From contig OZ024721.1 of assembly GCA_964016875.1 (NCBI GenBank), positions 14,304,109 to 14,368,108 of the forward strand: a DNA stretch of 64,000 nucleotides, given 5' to 3'. The notes under the pieces are model-generated. The model had not been told where the DNA came from. It saw nothing but the letters and a program-made list of their open reading frames with translations, and searched no databases. Positions 35,921 to 45,199 of the stretch are shown here, piece by piece (the stretch's first letter is position 1; every line of letters begins with the position of its first letter). Made by a program: the position numbers and the translations under genes. Source of the DNA: Fallopia convolvulus. Lineage: Eukaryota > Streptophyta > Magnoliopsida > Caryophyllales > Polygonaceae.

Positions 35921-36160
35921 GTAGGGTTTAGGGTTTAAACCTTGTCATTGTAACCAACCACAATATCTAAACATTCGACCTTGTAACATGAAATGTCAAA
36001 TAGCGATAGTATTTGTAATGGATATTTGGCCTTGTAAAGTATGGTTACTTGTAGGGTTTAGGGTTTAAACCTTGTCATTGTAACCAACCACAATATCTAA
36101 ACATTCGACCTTGTAACATGAAATGTCAAATAGTGATAGTATTTGTAATGGATATTTGGC
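35921..36160. repeat. 130-bp tandem repeat with a telomere-like motif
   Basis: GTAGGGTTTAGGGTTTAAACC starts at 35921 and again at 36051, exactly 130 bp apart. The second copy runs to about 36160, giving 1.85 copies. Confidence 0.85.
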
Positions 36161-36245
36161 ACAGTTTATGGTTGTAGTGCTAAATACCGTTTTATGTTAG
36201 TATTATAGTTAAGGGATTATGAATATTAAACCAAATAACATGAAA

Positions 36246-36784
36246 TAATCTAAACCCTAAACCCTAAACCATAAAACTGAAACCCTAAACCCTAAAACCT
36301 AAAACCTACCCATAATTCGTAACATTATCATAGATTATGGTACTAACAATTATAACATGAAATTTCAAAAACCGGAACAATTTTTATTTTTCCAGTTTAT
36401 TTTGAAGCCGGTTCGGTTATATTAAAGTTTTAATATGATTACTAAGGGTTCATATAATATAATATACATAAACTCATATATTATAGTTCCAAAAAATTAT
36501 GTCAAGTACAATATATAATGAACTGGTTATAATTTTGGTATTTGAACCCAAAAAATAGGTGAACCAGTCGGTTTATTTTAATTCCGGACCAAACCGACTA
36601 GACACTGCATTACTTGAAAAGAAAGTTATAGCCTTTATAAATCGATAGCCAATGCGGAACACTTGGTCCAGGTACATGCATTTGATGAATGGGTCTACGG
36701 TTCGAAACGGGGGACGAGCGAAATCCACCCCTTTTTTCTCATAAGCCTTACGCATCATGAAGCGCACACTTCATGATGCGTAAA
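36246..36784. repeat. Left arm of the foldback element
   Basis: Outer end AAACCCTAAACCC; inner end a 36-bp palindrome at 36748-36783 with a perfect 15-bp stem TTACGCATCATGAAG around CGCACA. Confidence 0.8.
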
Positions 36785-37029
36785 GCACTTTACAGTATCC
36801 GCCTCTGAGTTGCTTTAAGACTTGCGCTTCATGAAGCGTTGAAGCGCAAGTTCTCTGTTCCAGAATCCAGAAAATCTTCCGCAGGCGGTTGTAGATAACT
36901 CTTAATCAGCCACGATCCTATATTTATGGAAACGATCTGCGATTTTCGTAAGTTGCATTGATTTTGCTTGGTTTTGGCGCAAAATTTCCCCGCCAATATC
37001 AAACCATGGCCAAAAAATTCCAAGCTTCT

Positions 37030-37036
37030 TATAAAA
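37030..37036 (+). promoter_or_regulatory. TATA box of the 107-codon gene
   Basis: TATAAAA 79 bp upstream of the ATG, a normal plant distance that would leave a leader of about 50 nt. Confidence 0.6.
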
Positions 37037-37114
37037 ACCAGTTGGCTTCTACATACCTCTCCAAAACCAGTAGCCTTCCACGCTTCTTCATAGCTGCTAC
37101 ATATATCTCCATCA

Positions 37115-37438
37115 ATGGCATATCCTATTCAAGATGATTTTCGCCAGCAATTGGCAGATGTACAAGAGATCCGTCTCTTCATTCGGGAGCTAATCAACAG
37201 CAAGGAAGTAGGCTTGAAGACTGTCGGGAAACACCTTGCCCGACTCGGTTACCTCACAACGATGGAGAGAATTTTCAAAGAGGAGATGGAACTGCAAGAA
37301 ATTGTTCTCTTCAATGCCGAAGCAAGGGACAACGGCAACCCTGAGATTGAAGTCCCGTCATACACTGATTTACGCCTAGTGAAGCACGAGGAAGAGGATG
37401 ATGGTTTCGATCCAAACAATCCAATCATCATAGACTAG
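37115..37438 (+). CDS. Small unknown acidic protein (107 aa) inside the foldback element
   Basis: Intact ATG-to-TAG frame with a good plant start context (ATCAATGGC) and a TATA box upstream. The protein starts MAYPIQDDFRQQLADVQEIR. Its middle is probably helical (RLFIRELINSKEVGLKTVGK, then FKEEMELQEIVLFNAEA), and the C-terminus is acidic and ends NNPIIID. No signal peptide or membrane segment. I do not recognise the family. Being open and promoter-equipped amid decayed DNA suggests recent capture or selection; an accessory protein of the element or a captured host gene are both possible. Confidence 0.6.
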   Translation: MAYPIQDDFRQQLADVQEIRLFIRELINSKEVGLKTVGKHLARLGYLTTMERIFKEEMELQEIVLFNAEARDNGNPEIEVPSYTDLRLVKHEEEDDGFDPNNPIIID

Positions 37439-37850
37439 ATTATGTCTTAGACTATATTATGTCTTAGTACTCTGTTTTAGAATAGATTATGTCTTAGTAC
37501 TCTGTGTTAGACTAGATAGTTTATGCACTTTTTGGCTTCTCATATGAATTGTTGAAAAAACTTGCAAATTGATCACATGTTTGTCTATTCTGTTGCACTC
37601 TATTGAATGCTGAAATTTGATTCTCATGATCTCACTGCTTCATCTTTAATATTTATACAATTAACCACTCTTGTGCTACCTTGTCTAAATACCATTGCTG
37701 TAATGGTATGGTTTTACAAATTGTGTAATCACCATTGTTGTAATGGTATGGTTTTACCAATTGTGCTACCTTGTCTAAATTATTGAAAGGTTTTGTGATT
37801 GAAATTTCTAATGTAATGGTATGGTTTTACCAATTGTGTAATCACCATAC
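37436..37850 (+). repeat. Short repeats downstream of the small gene
   Basis: TAGATTATGTCTTAG-type units occur about three times at 37436-37510, and TAATGGTATGGTTTTAC three times at about 37700-37835. They probably lie in the 3' untranslated region or just after it. Confidence 0.6.
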
Positions 37851-37946
37851 TGTCATAACTAAACAAGCGAGTACTGTCGTTCACAACAAAAACTACTACT
37901 GTTGCCACTGGTTGCTGCAAGTGTTTGAACTCTGGGTTTCGGGACT

Positions 37947-37982
37947 TTGCGCTTCATGAAGCGCACGCTTCATGAAGCGCAA
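37947..37982. repeat. Double CGCTTCATGAAGCG palindrome
   Basis: TTGCGCTTCATGAAGCG (37947-37963) and CGCTTCATGAAGCGCAA (37966-37982) are exact inverted copies, and each contains the 14-bp palindrome. Confidence 0.85.
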
Positions 37983-38024
37983 GTGTTACAGTATCTGATT
38001 TTGCTTTGCCTTCGTTTGCCCTAT

Positions 38025-38580
38025 TCTTGCGCATCATGAAGTGTGCGCTTTATGATGCGTAACGCTTATGAGAAAAAAAAGGGGTGGATTTTGCTCGTCC
38101 CCCATTTCGAACCGTAGACCCATTCCTCAAACGCGTGTACCTGGACCAAGTGTGCCGCATTGGCTATCAATTACTAGAGGATATAACTTTCTTTTCAAGT
38201 AATGAAGTGGCGAGTCGGTTTGGTCCGAAATTAAACTAAACTGACCGGTTCACCTATTTTTTGGGTTCAAATATCGAAATTATAATCGGTTCCTTATATA
38301 TTGTACTTGAAATATTTTTTTGGAGCTATAATATACGAGTTTATGCATATTATATTATGTGAACCCTTATTAATCATATTAAAACTTTAATATAACCGAA
38401 CCGGCCTCAAAATAAACTGGAAAAATAAAAATTGTTCCGGTTCTTGAAATTTCATGTTGTAATTGTTAGTGCCATAATTTATGGTACGGTTACGATTTAT
38501 GGGTAGTTTTTAGGGTTTTAGGGTTTTAGGGTTTAGGGTTTAGGGTTTAGGATTTAGGGTTTAGGGTTTAGGGTTTAGGG
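38025..38580. repeat. Right arm of the foldback element
   Basis: Reverse complement of the left arm with scattered changes. The inner palindrome at about 38030-38067 (GCGCATCATGAAG/CTTTATGATGCGTAA) is slightly decayed. Confidence 0.8.
38515..38580. repeat. Interstitial telomere-like repeats (TTTAGGG)n
   Basis: About eight degenerate TTTAGGG/TTTTAGGG units. The inverted counterpart (CCCTAAA) is at 36249-36305. Plant-type telomere sequence, but internal and at the end of an inverted arm. Confidence 0.85.
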
Positions 38581-38590
38581 AACCGGTTAT

Positions 38591-38863
38591 AATTTCGATA
38601 TAAATTGTTAATATGTCATTTCATGTTTGTATGTCCTTTCATGTTACAACCGTAGACCCATTCCTTTGTTTTGGTAATAATGAGCAGAGCCAAGTTTGTT
38701 CTTAATGTAAGCATTCATGTTTGTAATTATATGATCTAATTCAAAGCCATTAACAATTATACTAGCACAAAACCATATTTAGCATATGAAGCAGACACTA
38801 ATCCAAAAAATGCATTACAAATAAGACTAATACGGTTCTAACTAATTACATATATCATCAACT
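38591..38863. other. Spacer between the foldback element and the transposase gene
   Basis: Holds scrambled short copies of the right arm: CCGGTTATAATTTCGATA near 38582 is an inverted copy of about 38272-38290, and CCGTAGACCCATTCC near 38659 repeats 38112-38126. Confidence 0.5.
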
Positions 38864-41800
38864 TCAAACAACAACATTTGGTTCGAGATTATGGCTAATC
38901 CGCTTCTCGGGCCATGTTGCCATTCTCTGTCTAAACGGCTCATCCCACCCGTTGATGCTAGGTTGATGGCTTCTTGTCCAATCTCTCGGCGGAGGAGGAG
39001 GTGGGGAGTCGTCGCTCAACCAGACCTACAAATTAAACAAATAATATATTATCGAGTAAAAAAGTATAAGCGCTAATTTACTTTCATGATAATAATATAT
39101 GACTCACAGGTATGAAGTGATCTTTGCTTCCCACAAGCGCTATGGCATATATCTTCGATGGAGGGTACCGGTTGTCCCCTCTCGCCTGCATCGGCAAGCA
39201 TGTATCCGATCTATCCCACGACAAGAAAACAACTGCAACCTGATGTAGTGTGGCAAAGATCAAACCGGCTATGGGCATCTCCATCCAAAATCTTTGAGCG
39301 CAAGGGCTAATCACATAGGGCATAGTATCCAACAACTCATCAATAGGGGGTTTGTTCAAAATAGGCCCATATACACATCTGTTCCTCCTCAATTTGGCTG
39401 TTAACTCCAACCGAACTCTACGGTACTCGCTCTGTACTTGTCCCAACATCACGGCGAGTGATCGATAACCGCAATGCCCATCTGGCGTTACATCCTGCAA
39501 CTTATCAATGTAAGGAAACATGAAGTCGTTAACATTGTCAACTCCAAAGTTGAAATCCAGCCACATCATGCTTGCCCTCGCTTCCTGTGTACTTGTCCCC
39601 GTAGCAACTTTTTTTGGGGCCTTGTTGGTTGAGCCCTTTGGCCTTCCACGCTTTTTGCCGGGCAATGAGGTTTTTACTTGGCTCTCCTTTTCCTTCTGTT
39701 GCTTCTCCTTTTCATATGCCTCCATCCGATGCTCAAGCAAAGTATTATTCCTCTTTGTGGACCACTTAGTGGACCCCTTTGGCCGTCCCCTCTTCATATC
39801 ATCTATCTGCTCAATCAAAGACGACTCTTTTCCCAGCACATTGTCTACAAACGACTCTGTGATCGAGTACAAATGGTCATATGTCAATTCACCCCGATGC
39901 TTCCTCTCCACCATATCTTCCCATCTGATCTCGGTAAGTTTTTTTGACTCTATGTCTTCTATGGGCATGCGCTTCGGATCAACTCCCTCCCATACTACCT
40001 GATGCCAAAATGGGTGTATGTCACTTGGCGGGATTGGCCGCTTAGTGAGAATGGCTTGGGCAATCGTATGATGGCAAGGAAGACCCATGCACTCCCGTAC
40101 CCAAAAATCAGCACACTCTTTCTCTAATTTTCCTTCTGCGGCGTCCCTGTTCAAGTCGTAGTACATATTCAACAACTTCATAATGAACAAAGTTGACACT
40201 TTGTAAAATAGGCGCATGAATATCGTCCTAACTCGACTAGGGACACTATTCAACTCAGTTGGAATCTTGCTACGTGACATCTCCAGATCCCCCTTTATAT
40301 CATTAACTTGGGACTGAATGTGATTGTGGATCCTTCCGATAACTGTGTTGAAGCCTCCTCGAGAACTGTCAAGCATTTTTTTAAGCACGATCTGCATGCC
40401 CTCCGCCCTATGTCATACATATTAGTATTATGTACATTACATATGTGTAAATCACATAATTTGAAGAAACAAAAATATATAAAACATTCAAACGTGTGTA
40501 CATGTTTGTTGTTCTCGTTTCGAAGTAGGTACAGTGATCGGTCCATTCTCTAACTATCGATTTCTTGTAAGGCCCGAGCCACGACCTCTCAACATACTTC
40601 ATCAGCCTTGGCCAATGCTCTTTGACTCTTCTAGGCCTATCCTCGTATTTTGCCTCCGTCGTCAACATGAATATGCCCCAACATCTATTAGCAAACCTTT
40701 TCGCCGTATCCTGGTCCTTTAGGATACCTACAGCGTATGCTAATATGTTGCCCTTAACATGAACCCAACATAGAAGATGTTTGACCTCCTCTCCAAACAC
40801 AACGTCCTTTGCGTTAATTATTGCCCTCTCTCGATCTGTGACAATCGCATTTGGCATCGCTCCGACTTCCTGAAACAAACGCCTCAAACGCGCCAACACC
40901 CATGTATAACTAGTTGTGTCTTCTCTAGAGAGAAATGCAAAACCGATGTTGAAAGATATGTTAGTGCATGTAAACCCAACCATCTGCAGCAAAGCCATGT
41001 CGTACATGTCAATACATGAAACAATTATACAACTTTACAAAAACAATAACTGCCTCAATATATAGAAAAAAAAACTTAACAGATTGTACATGTTGGTCTT
41101 ATATGTGCTGTCCATAATGGCGACATACGGAAACAACTTCAGTAGATGCAGCGACGTGGGGTGCACAAAGAAGAGGATATCAATATAATCTGAACCACCT
41201 ATCTTATTCGGAAATACTCTGTAATCGTTTCTTTGTAGAAAATGCAGTGCATATTGGGTGGTTGTGAGATTTGCACTATCCTCTTTCAAATATCGTGCCC
41301 TCAAATTTGAAACTTGCTTCCTTGATGTCACATTTCCGGGGTAAATGTTTCTCAACCGCTCCACTATACAAGCAGATGGCACATATATATAGCTCAATTC
41401 CTTCACAAGCAATTTTTGTGCTTCCGTCATTCGGCCTGAAAATGAATTGCCAAGCAGACTAGTGGGGAGGTCGTGGTTGTGAACTCCGCACACAACCGTT
41501 AGTGCCCACTTCCCGGTTGATTTACTTCTAACGCCAAGCAACTCGAATTTGCATTTGCACTTTTTGTACAGGGTTCGCACCTGAGGCAGTGTAACAGTAG
41601 GGATAAAATCACCCTTCTTCCCAGGTCTATACATACCATGCCTATGACATGCTAGCCTGACCAAATTTGCATTTGACGTTTTTATAGGCAACGCCATATA
41701 TCTTTCACGCCCAACTTGCCTAGCCCAGACTATCATTTCATCTCGACTATCCCACACCCCATCGTGATAAAAGTCAGCAGAATAATCTCTCCCATTTACC

Positions 41801-42225
41801 TATTTATAAATTAAAATTACTTTCAATTAAACTGCAAATACACACACTATGTTTTTAACAATAACATATTTTTTACTATTATTTTCCATTCAACTCTACA
41901 CTACTAAATAATAATATTATTATTTCTAAACGTATATAATCAGTACAAATGTATAAGTAATAATTTATTTTTTTATAATTTACAAATACAAATAACGATA
42001 CTTTCAAAGTTCGGAATATAAAACTATAAACTGCAATTTATATTTAAAAAAACTTACCTCGACTATGTCGTTTTCTTCTTCATCAACGTCTATTTCTCCT
42101 CCTCCTTCTTCTTCAAAAAATGATGACAACTCTTCATAAGATGATGATGATTCCGCTTCATACGGTTCATTTGAAAAAGGCGATTTCGTCGATGAATTTT
42201 CTTCATATGATCTATTGGATGTCAT
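38864..42225 (-). CDS. MULE transposase fused to AT-hooks and an OTU cysteine protease domain
   Basis: Exons on minus: 42225-42058, 41799-about 41082, about 41007-40502, 40407-39108 and 39025-38864 (TGA); about 950 residues. An acidic N-terminus precedes a FAR1-like basic region (LACHRHGMYR, CKCKFELLG). The DDE transposase follows: IMDSTYKTN (first Asp), IVTDRERAIINAK (second Asp) and the zinc-knuckle-like tail CMGLPCHHTIAQ. Two AT-hooks (RGRPKGST) come next, then an OTU-like domain: DVTPDGHCGYRSL with the presumed catalytic Cys, and His in DHFIPVWL, which is formed only by joining the last two exons. The only break is an 84-bp insert at 41002-41093. Its job would be transposition; the OTU part would cleave ubiquitin-like chains. 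Confidence 0.75.
41002..41093. repeat. 84-bp insertion flanked by an 8-bp direct repeat in the transposase gene
   Basis: GTACATGT occurs at 41002-41009 and 41086-41093. Removing one copy plus the interior restores the family reading KTNMYDMALLQMVGF. As it stands the frame hits TAA, and I see no GT-AG pair that would splice it out in frame. Confidence 0.6.
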
Positions 42226-42419
42226 TGTATTTTGTGAAAGTTGCGTTTTTTAACTCATAAACTTTGTGATCTATGAATATATATATATATATGGCTTCAT
42301 TGTTTGATATGTAATCTATCTTATGACATAAAGATATAAATAAGAGTATGAATATAATTTTTTTTCCAAATTTACGTAAACAAACCTAATTTCACGGCGG
42401 CGGTGGCGTAGCGCGGGGA

Positions 42420-42570
42420 AAAAATCCCCAAACCCTTGCACTTCATGAAGCGTACGCTTCGTGAAGCGCATGCCCCAGGGTACCACCCTCGCGGAAGGCA
42501 CCCTTTGGGTCATACGCTTCATGAAGCGTAATAATACCGTGTGCGCGAGCCTTTTTTTTCCTGTGCATAA
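42420..42570. repeat. Right terminal inverted repeat region with palindromes
   Basis: Contains CTTCATGAAGCG and CGCTTCGTGAAGCG near 42441-42459 and a perfect 18-bp palindrome TACGCTTCATGAAGCGTA at 42513-42530, then GTGTGCGCG and a T run that mirrors the left terminus. Confidence 0.65.
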
Positions 42571-42839
42571 GGAATCGGCCAAATTTAATGATCATAATGC
42601 TCATAATTGACATTCCAAACTTATATATGCACAAGAAGCACATTTAAAAAATATATATGCTCATATAAAGAGTCGAGAAAGATTATGGTTCTTTATTAGG
42701 GAAAAAATGTTGTAAATTCAACAATTGGGAGTCAGGAAGAGAGAGATTGGGAAGTAAATGAGGTTAAAAGAGACAAAATGAGCATTTAATCGATGTAATT
42801 TCACTAATAATTATGCCAATTGGTGCTAAAATAAATTTT

Positions 42840-43078
42840 ATAAGCTCAAAGTAAGAAACTGGATAGGATCTTATGATTTTATACAAGATCTCATGAGATC
42901 CTACACGATCCTATACGATTCTACACGATTATATACGATTCTAACACGATTCTACACGATTCTAAACCGAATTTAACAAATTTTGATTTTAACATACGAT
43001 CCGAATCAAAATCCCATATAGGATCGTAGGATCTCACGATTTTAAGATCCGGATCTCGATTTTAATAACACTACTTTA
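42840..43078. repeat. Dispersed repeat with a CACGATTCTA short tandem array
   Basis: Around 42895-42968 the unit TACACGATTC/TATACGATTC is repeated about seven times, followed by AAATCGTGAGATCC-type sequence in inverted form. It resembles the fragment at 4845-4935. Class unknown. Confidence 0.55.
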
Positions 43079-43079
43079 T

Positions 43080-44168
43080 ACTAGAACAAATTTGAGAAAG
43101 ATCACCCCATCAATTCTGACACCTGTAGTCAGGTGGGGAATTGATTGTTTTAAAGTAACCCTTTTTTTATTCCCGTTAATTGCCTATAGTCCAAAGTGTT
43201 CGTTGTGTGGACTTGGTGTTGTTTTTTCAAGTAGTGAAGTTTTTTTGCGGAGGCTGATCATTCAAAAAATCTTCGAATCCTAGAGCCTTAATTCTAAACG
43301 CTCGGGACAAGAAAGGAAATGATGGACGTCACTTAAGGATTAACCACAAATTCAAGGCAAGTGGATGGTTCTCTTTCCCTGTTATGCCACATTTGTCATG
43401 GCACTAATTAGGCTAAAGTCTGTTGTTATGCCTTATTCAATTCACTAGTTAAAGTATATTGTATAGAATACTTGAAATAATAAAGTTCTCATCCTACCTT
43501 GTGATTAAATGACATTTCTCTGGTGTTTTGCCTATAAAAAATCCCGTATTTCTTTTCGGTTTGAGGATAGTACCAATTTATGTTCCGATAGAACCCCATC
43601 CTTATGGTGTCATATCTCCAAAGAAATTTCTTATTTCTTTTCTCATGGCAAGAGTATTAATCTGCTTCCTAGTAAAATCATATTATTGTGACATCATACC
43701 TATCTCGGAATTTCATAGCCTTCTCTTTTTCGATGGAAGTACTAACTTTTGGATTATCGACCAATCACCATCATTTGGAGATCAATGCCAACATGTTTAG
43801 TTAGTACTATAACCGTCATTTACATTCACTTGCTAGTCTTCATTAGACTAACCCGCCCACCCTATTCTTTTTCTCTTGCATGTTCGAACATCAAGATCAA
43901 GAGGTGTGTTTCCCAAGGACTGAGGATTCAAAGATAGACGCAGTAAATGAAATATTAAGGATGGATTCAAGACTTTAAATGAAGTATTCAAGAGGTTGTA
44001 CGCGGTTGATGCGATCATGCCTATGCACACATTAACTCCCGACGATCCCGAGGTGTCCAAGACCTTGGTGCTCTCCTTGGATCGAGCTCTTACTATGTTT
44101 AGCTTATTATTAGTTATTTTTATATTTAGTAGTTGATTGCTTAGGTCCTTACTTTTATAGTATGTTTC
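43080..44168. other. About 1.1 kb with nothing recognised
   Basis: Short open frames only, no family motif seen. It may be LINE-derived, since LINE sequence follows directly. Confidence 0.35.
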
Positions 44169-44897
44169 TTATTTTAGTATTTTGGGCTTAATGGAGTGTG
44201 ACCCATATATGCTTATATGGTCCAGTCCATTAGTTCTAGTTCTATCTTTTGCTAGATCCTGTAACAATTCACTTGGAACTTTCCCAAAAGCAATCATGTC
44301 GAGTTTATCCTTTCCAAGACACCTATTTGCCCAAAACTGAACTGAGCAACCATCTCCAATAATCCATTTCGATCCCGGAATCACAATACACTCAATCCCA
44401 TGTTTGAGACTCCAAGCATCTGAGGGATTTGCCCTATCAAAAAGGGAAGACCGGACGTACTTAGTTCCTAGCACATCCACCCAAAGCTTGTTCGTTTTCA
44501 TCAAGAACCTCCAACCAAGCTTACCTACAAGGGCGGTATTCAAATCTCTTGTCGCTCTAAAGCCCAACTCACCACAATCCTTACGCTTACAAATGGCATC
44601 CAAACATACAAGGTGAAATCGTTGGCTCTCCTCTGACCCACCCCAAATAAAGGAGCTTGACATCTGGTCAATCTGAAAACAAACTTCCTTAGTAAGGAAA
44701 ACCAATGCCATAGAATAAACCGAAATAGAGGAAATAATTGTCTTAGCCAAAGTCATCCTCCTAGGCATAGTCAAGAAACAACCCCGCCAACCCTTCAGTT
44801 TAGCCGAAATCTTCTCAAGCAAAGGAGAACAAGTCTTAGTCTTAACTTGTTGATGGAATATGGGCATGCATAAGTAACGCCCAAGATCATATGTCAC
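44169..44897 (-). pseudogene. L1-type LINE, C-terminal ORF2 fragment
   Basis: One 242-codon minus frame: DLGRYLCMPIFHQQVKTKTC, LKGWRGCFLTMPRRMTLAKT, SSSFIWGGSEESQRFHLVCL, CGELGFRATRDLNTALVGKL, then WIIGDGCSVQFWANRCLG. This is the segment after the reverse transcriptase (zf-RVT region) of plant L1 elements. The endonuclease and reverse transcriptase are absent on this strand, so it is 5'-truncated. Confidence 0.85.
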
Positions 44898-45199
44898 TAT
44901 AAAATCACTCGCCCTCCTTAACTCATAAACAATCTATGCCATCACATTCGCATGTGGTCAATCACCCTAAATATATATTCTAAAAATAGTTGGTTACATT
45001 CGATTCGAAAGAGGGGAGAGGGATGGTAGGGTCACTCAATTCAATTTTATAGAAGTAAATTGTCCAAAACTATCCATTAATCAGGGCATTTTCACAAAAT
45101 CCTTCGTAAATTAGGAAATTAAATAAAATAACTTCTAAATAGGATTATCATTTTAATTAAAAAAATCAACTCAAACTTGTAACACAGATAAGATAGTTC
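44898..45199. other. Spacer between two LINE remnants
   Basis: AT-rich, no feature seen. Confidence 0.3.

Larger units (their letters stand above)
36240..38590. mobile_element. Foldback element with telomere-like ends carrying a small gene
   Basis: The left arm (about 36246-36784) and right arm (about 38025-38580) are inverted copies: from CTAAACCCTAAACCC inward through CGGAACAATTTTTATTTTTC, GGGTCTACGGTTCGAA and the ATCATGAAG palindromes. The outer ends are degenerate TTTAGGG repeats facing outward. About 1.2 kb of unique DNA between the arms holds a TATA box and an intact 107-codon frame. Its palindromes match those in the termini of the giant element, so the two are probably related. No transposase of its own and no target duplication were found. 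Confidence 0.65.
17906..42586. mobile_element. Candidate giant MULE carrying a transposase-OTU gene, a PMD gene and captured host fragments
   Basis: The left end (TTAGGCACAAGAAAAAAATG at 17924, then GCGCACAC) and the reverse complement of the right end (TTATGCACAGGAAAAAAAAG ending at 42570, then GCGCACAC) are inverted repeats. Both are followed inward by CGCTTCATGAAGCG palindromes and by a GGTACCC/CGGGTCATACCC-type stretch. Weaker similarity (AAATTT) extends outward to about 17906 and 42586. The PMD gene starts about 330 bp inside the left end and the transposase gene about 360 bp inside the right end, so both run inward. Without the later 10.9-kb retrotransposon the element is about 13.8 kb. 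I could not find a convincing 9-bp target duplication. Confidence 0.5.

Noticed and set aside
38515..38580. A chromosome end (telomere)
   Set aside because: The TTTAGGG repeats are short, degenerate, internal and mirrored at 36249-36305 as part of inverted arms.
39520..40002. 160-codon plus-strand frame
   Set aside because: It is the antisense shadow of the transposase-OTU exon, which has clear domain motifs.
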